The notes beneath the pieces were generated by a model that had not been told where the DNA came from, searched no databases, and was given only the letters and a program-made list of their open reading frames with translations. The translations under genes were made by a program, and so were the position numbers. From NCBI GenBank assembly GCA_028751875.1, contig CM054134.1, forward strand, positions 65,715,424 through 65,779,423: a stretch of DNA of 64,000 bases, read 5' to 3'. Positions 63,801 through 64,000 of this stretch are shown in pieces. Source of the DNA: Rapana venosa (taxonomy: Eukaryota; Mollusca; Gastropoda; Neogastropoda; Muricidae). Numbering within the stretch: position 1 is the stretch's first letter; every line of letters begins with the position of its first letter.

Positions 63801-64000
63801 TCTGTAATGGAGCTGGCTCATGACCAATTTCAGCCCCCTCAAAAAAACCCATAGGTGTTATCAAAATTTTAGGTGATGCGCTGTTTTAACAAACAGGGTG
63901 ATGTGCTGGGAATGGTTTTTGAAAATTTTAAAATAATTGGTCCTTTTTGGGAAGACAATGTTGAAGCGATTGCAAAATCGTTCTGGGGGGGTTTAAAGCT

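Larger units (their letters stand above)
60438..64000. repeat. Noisy copy of window 7385 to about 11,180
   Basis: Contains, in the same order as the clean segment: LINE scraps (60,860-61,330), TG tract (62,058-62,300), SINE-A tail (62,325-62,430), GATA repeat (62,430-62,645), protease region (62,700-62,960), SINE-A tail (63,210-63,310), integrase linker (63,330-63,500), SINE-A (63,522-63,800) and the RNase H end (about 63,870-63,980). It stops in mid-sequence at the window edge. Confidence 0.85.

Noticed and set aside
53526..64000. An ancient, independently decayed copy of the same elements
   Set aside because: It contains identical nested insertions at identical places and co-linear flanks; error type (indels, homopolymer changes, one G-free block) fits poor consensus rather than old mutation.

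Overview
This is metazoan nuclear DNA made almost entirely of transposable elements and microsatellites. No host protein gene, true tRNA gene or rRNA gene could be supported. The organism is most likely a marine invertebrate, with a mollusc (perhaps a gastropod) as the best guess. The reasons are long CA, GA and GATA/GACA microsatellites, 5'-truncated LINEs of several clades, LINE 3' ends of the 'agcgctatataaattcc' + (TTA)n type, and Gypsy elements with the integrase-before-RT order. The host assignment is an inference from repeat style only.

Layout. 1-7384 is the 3' two-thirds of a Ty3/Gypsy element with the unusual order gag - protease - integrase - RT - RNase H - LTR (Gmr1-like). An L2/CR1-like LINE is nested in its integrase on the minus strand. 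7385-9800 is flanking DNA with LINE scraps and microsatellites. 9.8-11.2 kb holds a relic of a second Gmr1-like lineage broken by tRNA-derived SINEs. 10,678-14,316 is a 3.64 kb unit repeated in tandem at 14,317-17,945; the second unit runs into a long, frameshifted, RNase H-bearing I-clade LINE (to about 21.1 kb). A 1 kb CA-rich cluster, a DIRS-like RT fragment (22.4 kb) and about 1.5 kb of unassigned DNA follow. 24.5-26.8 kb is a plus-strand L2/CR1-like LINE. 26.85-33.5 kb is an L1/Tx1-like LINE whose ORF1 is inverted and whose 3' half carries a SINE with a tRNA/5S-rRNA chimeric head. 33.8-36.9 kb holds LINE 3' ends and GA/CA repeats. 36.96-40.75 kb is a minus-strand Crack/Daphne-like LINE that received an RTE-like LINE and a second chimeric SINE, with readable target-site duplications. 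41-45.4 kb has a minus-strand L1/Tx1-like relic and a plus-strand RTE-like LINE with only two visible in-frame nonsense codons in its 3' two-thirds. A 500-base N gap (45,945-46,444) cuts another LINE. 47.3-48.0 kb is a LINE 3' end.

From 48,036 a 5' LTR, primer-binding site and gag of a Gmr1-like element begin. At about 50,765 sequence quality collapses. The rest of the window is a noisy plus-strand L2/CR1-like LINE (to about 53.5 kb) followed by a degraded, co-linear copy of window bases 1 to about 11,180, including the same nested insertions. The simplest reading is that the clean segment 46,445-50,765 plus the L2 block belongs upstream of base 1, and that 53,677-64,000 is an unpolished overlap duplicate placed in the wrong order. 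A real recent segmental duplication with bad consensus is the alternative. Read together, the two ends describe one complete Gmr1-like element: LTR, Trp-tRNA-like primer site, gag with a SCAN-related capsid region, CCHC knuckle, protease, integrase, RT, RNase H, polypurine tract, LTR.

Almost every coding region is broken by frameshifts or stops, so these are mostly fossils. The main value of the window lies in element architecture (Gmr1-like order, chimeric SINE head), in the nesting chronology and in the assembly anomaly.
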